Assembly: GCA_001942045.1 (NCBI GenBank)
Contig: MSTD01000055.1
Location: 1 to 33,331 of the forward strand
Length of the DNA: 33,331 nucleotides
DNA from: Mycolicibacterium porcinum
Lineage (GTDB): Bacteria > Actinomycetota > Actinomycetes > Mycobacteriales > Mycobacteriaceae
Reading direction: 5' to 3'
Numbering within the stretch: the first letter of the stretch is position 1; each line of letters begins with the position of its first letter. Below are positions 32,575 through 33,331 of the stretch, piece after piece. Position numbers and translations under genes: made by a program. The notes under the pieces are model-generated. The model made no database searches. It was not told where the DNA came from and saw only the letters and a program-made list of their open reading frames with translations.

Positions 32575-33331
32575 TCAGCCCTGGAAGACGCGGATCCAGT
32601 CGACCAGCATCTCGGCGGGGTAGTTGCCGCCACTCGGATCACGACCGCCCGAGCCACCGACGGCGATGTTGAACACCGGCACCAGCGTGTAGCCCGGATC
32701 GTTGAAGGGCCAGTCCTCCAACGAGTTCGCCGGAACCTCGAAGAACGGCTCCATGCCCGGGGCGTAGTCCTTCCAGAAGTACATGCCCTGCGGGGTCCAC
32801 GACATCCGCCAGGTGTGCCAGCCGCTGTCGATCGGGTGCGGATTGGTGGCGAACGACTCGCCGTCCAGCCGGGCGTGCACCGTCGAACCCGACGGCCAGT
32901 CCCGGTTGCCGTACCACTCCACGAGGTCGACCTCGCCACCGCGGACCGGATCGTCATTCAACAGCCAGAACGCAGGCCAGGCACCGTCGGTCAGGCAGTT
33001 GAGCTTGACCCGAGCCTCCCACGTGGTACCGATACCGCCGCGCCAGTTTCCGACGACCTTGGCGCTGGCGTACTTCTCCTGGATCGTGGTGCCCGGACCG
33101 CGCGTCGCGCGGATCACCAGGTTGCCCTTGCCGTCCTGGAAGGCGTGCTCGGTGTCGGTGACGTAGCGGCCCATGTTGAACGGCTTGTCCCACTCGACCG
33201 GGTTCTTGATGGTCTCGCGCTCCGGGATCAGGTGCCACCACGCCGGGTCCGGCGGAGAGCCGGCCGGGCCGTTGAACTCATCCTGGAACAGGAAGGTCGG
33301 CTGCGCTGCGGCAGCGGCGGGCGGGGTGGGC
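32575..33331 (-). CDS. Endo-beta-glucanase, glycoside hydrolase family 16 (5' end outside window)
   Basis: Partial gene: the reading frame stays open to the window edge, giving 251 C-terminal residues. The GH16 active site EVDLVE (encoded at 32917-32934) is intact, with the two Glu as nucleophile and acid/base. Supporting segments are FLFQDEFNGP near the edge, WPAFWLLNDD, DSGWHTWRMSWTPQGMYFW and the final MLVDWIRVFQG. The Ala/Pro-rich run at the edge probably follows a signal peptide, so the enzyme is expected outside the cell. From memory it corresponds to M. tuberculosis Rv0315, also near dcd. The substrate of this family is usually beta-1,3-glucan. Confidence 0.92.
   Translation of the reverse strand, partial: PTPPAAAAAQPTFLFQDEFNGPAGSPPDPAWWHLIPERETIKNPVEWDKPFNMGRYVTDTEHAFQDGKGNLVIRATRGPGTTIQEKYASAKVVGNWRGGIGTTWEARVKLNCLTDGAWPAFWLLNDDPVRGGEVDLVEWYGNRDWPSGSTVHARLDGESFATNPHPIDSGWHTWRMSWTPQGMYFWKDYAPGMEPFFEVPANSLEDWPFNDPGYTLVPVFNIAVGGSGGRDPSGGNYPAEMLVDWIRVFQG

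Overview
The window looks like chromosome of a fast-growing mycobacterium (Mycolicibacterium type). Evidence: high GC with many GTG/TTG starts, a dCTP deaminase of the mycobacterial bifunctional type, a mycobacterial one-TM-helix protein family, an F420-type LLM oxidoreductase, a mycothiol-dependent-type isomerase fold protein, and a phnF-phnDCE locus of the kind described in M. smegmatis. From memory, the set GH16 glucanase / tRNA-Gly / exported M15-like protein / dcd also lies close together in M. tuberculosis (Rv0315 to Rv0321), so this is probably the same neighbourhood enlarged by insertions.

Layout. 1-2240: an intergenic repeat block, then dcd preceded in the same operon by a membrane-anchored mycobacterial protein (both minus), then tRNA-Gly(CCC). 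2212-2790: the 3' end of the tRNA is copied 550 bp downstream, bracketing one small secreted Cys-containing protein; this looks like the scar of a tRNA-targeted element. 2795-6001: SRPBCC protein (minus), LLM/F420 oxidoreductase plus TetR regulator (plus), a second repeat block of the same 84-bp period, and a rhomboid-like membrane protein (minus). 6202-9351: MarR regulator, a strong palindrome, and a Tat-exported arylsulfatase lipoprotein. 9471-10088: DinB/MDMPI-type enzyme.

10153-19269: the most unusual part, two coupled giant genes (about 1531 and 1505 aa). The first has seven WW-type blade repeats, a LysM domain, a helical segment and a beta-rich C-terminus; the second has no recognised domain. 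Neither has a signal peptide. 19283-22816 (minus): probable operon of an M15-like exported peptidase, a polytopic membrane protein carrying a 42-bp tandem duplication, and an ABC exporter. 23080-23714: VapBC-type toxin-antitoxin pair. 23814-25529: two AraC-family paralogues facing each other with abutting stop codons. 25746-27179: a mycobacterial envelope-type protein.

27232-32499: phnF (minus) divergent from phnD-phnC-phnE (with PhnE a double permease) and a phosphonate-associated-type Zn alcohol dehydrogenase. Two identical TGGTATAGACCA boxes lie between phnF and phnD, one embedded in a 26-bp perfect palindrome. The window ends inside a GH16 endo-glucanase gene (minus), separated from the dehydrogenase by a 20-bp-stem hairpin. 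No CRISPR array, insertion sequence or rRNA was seen.
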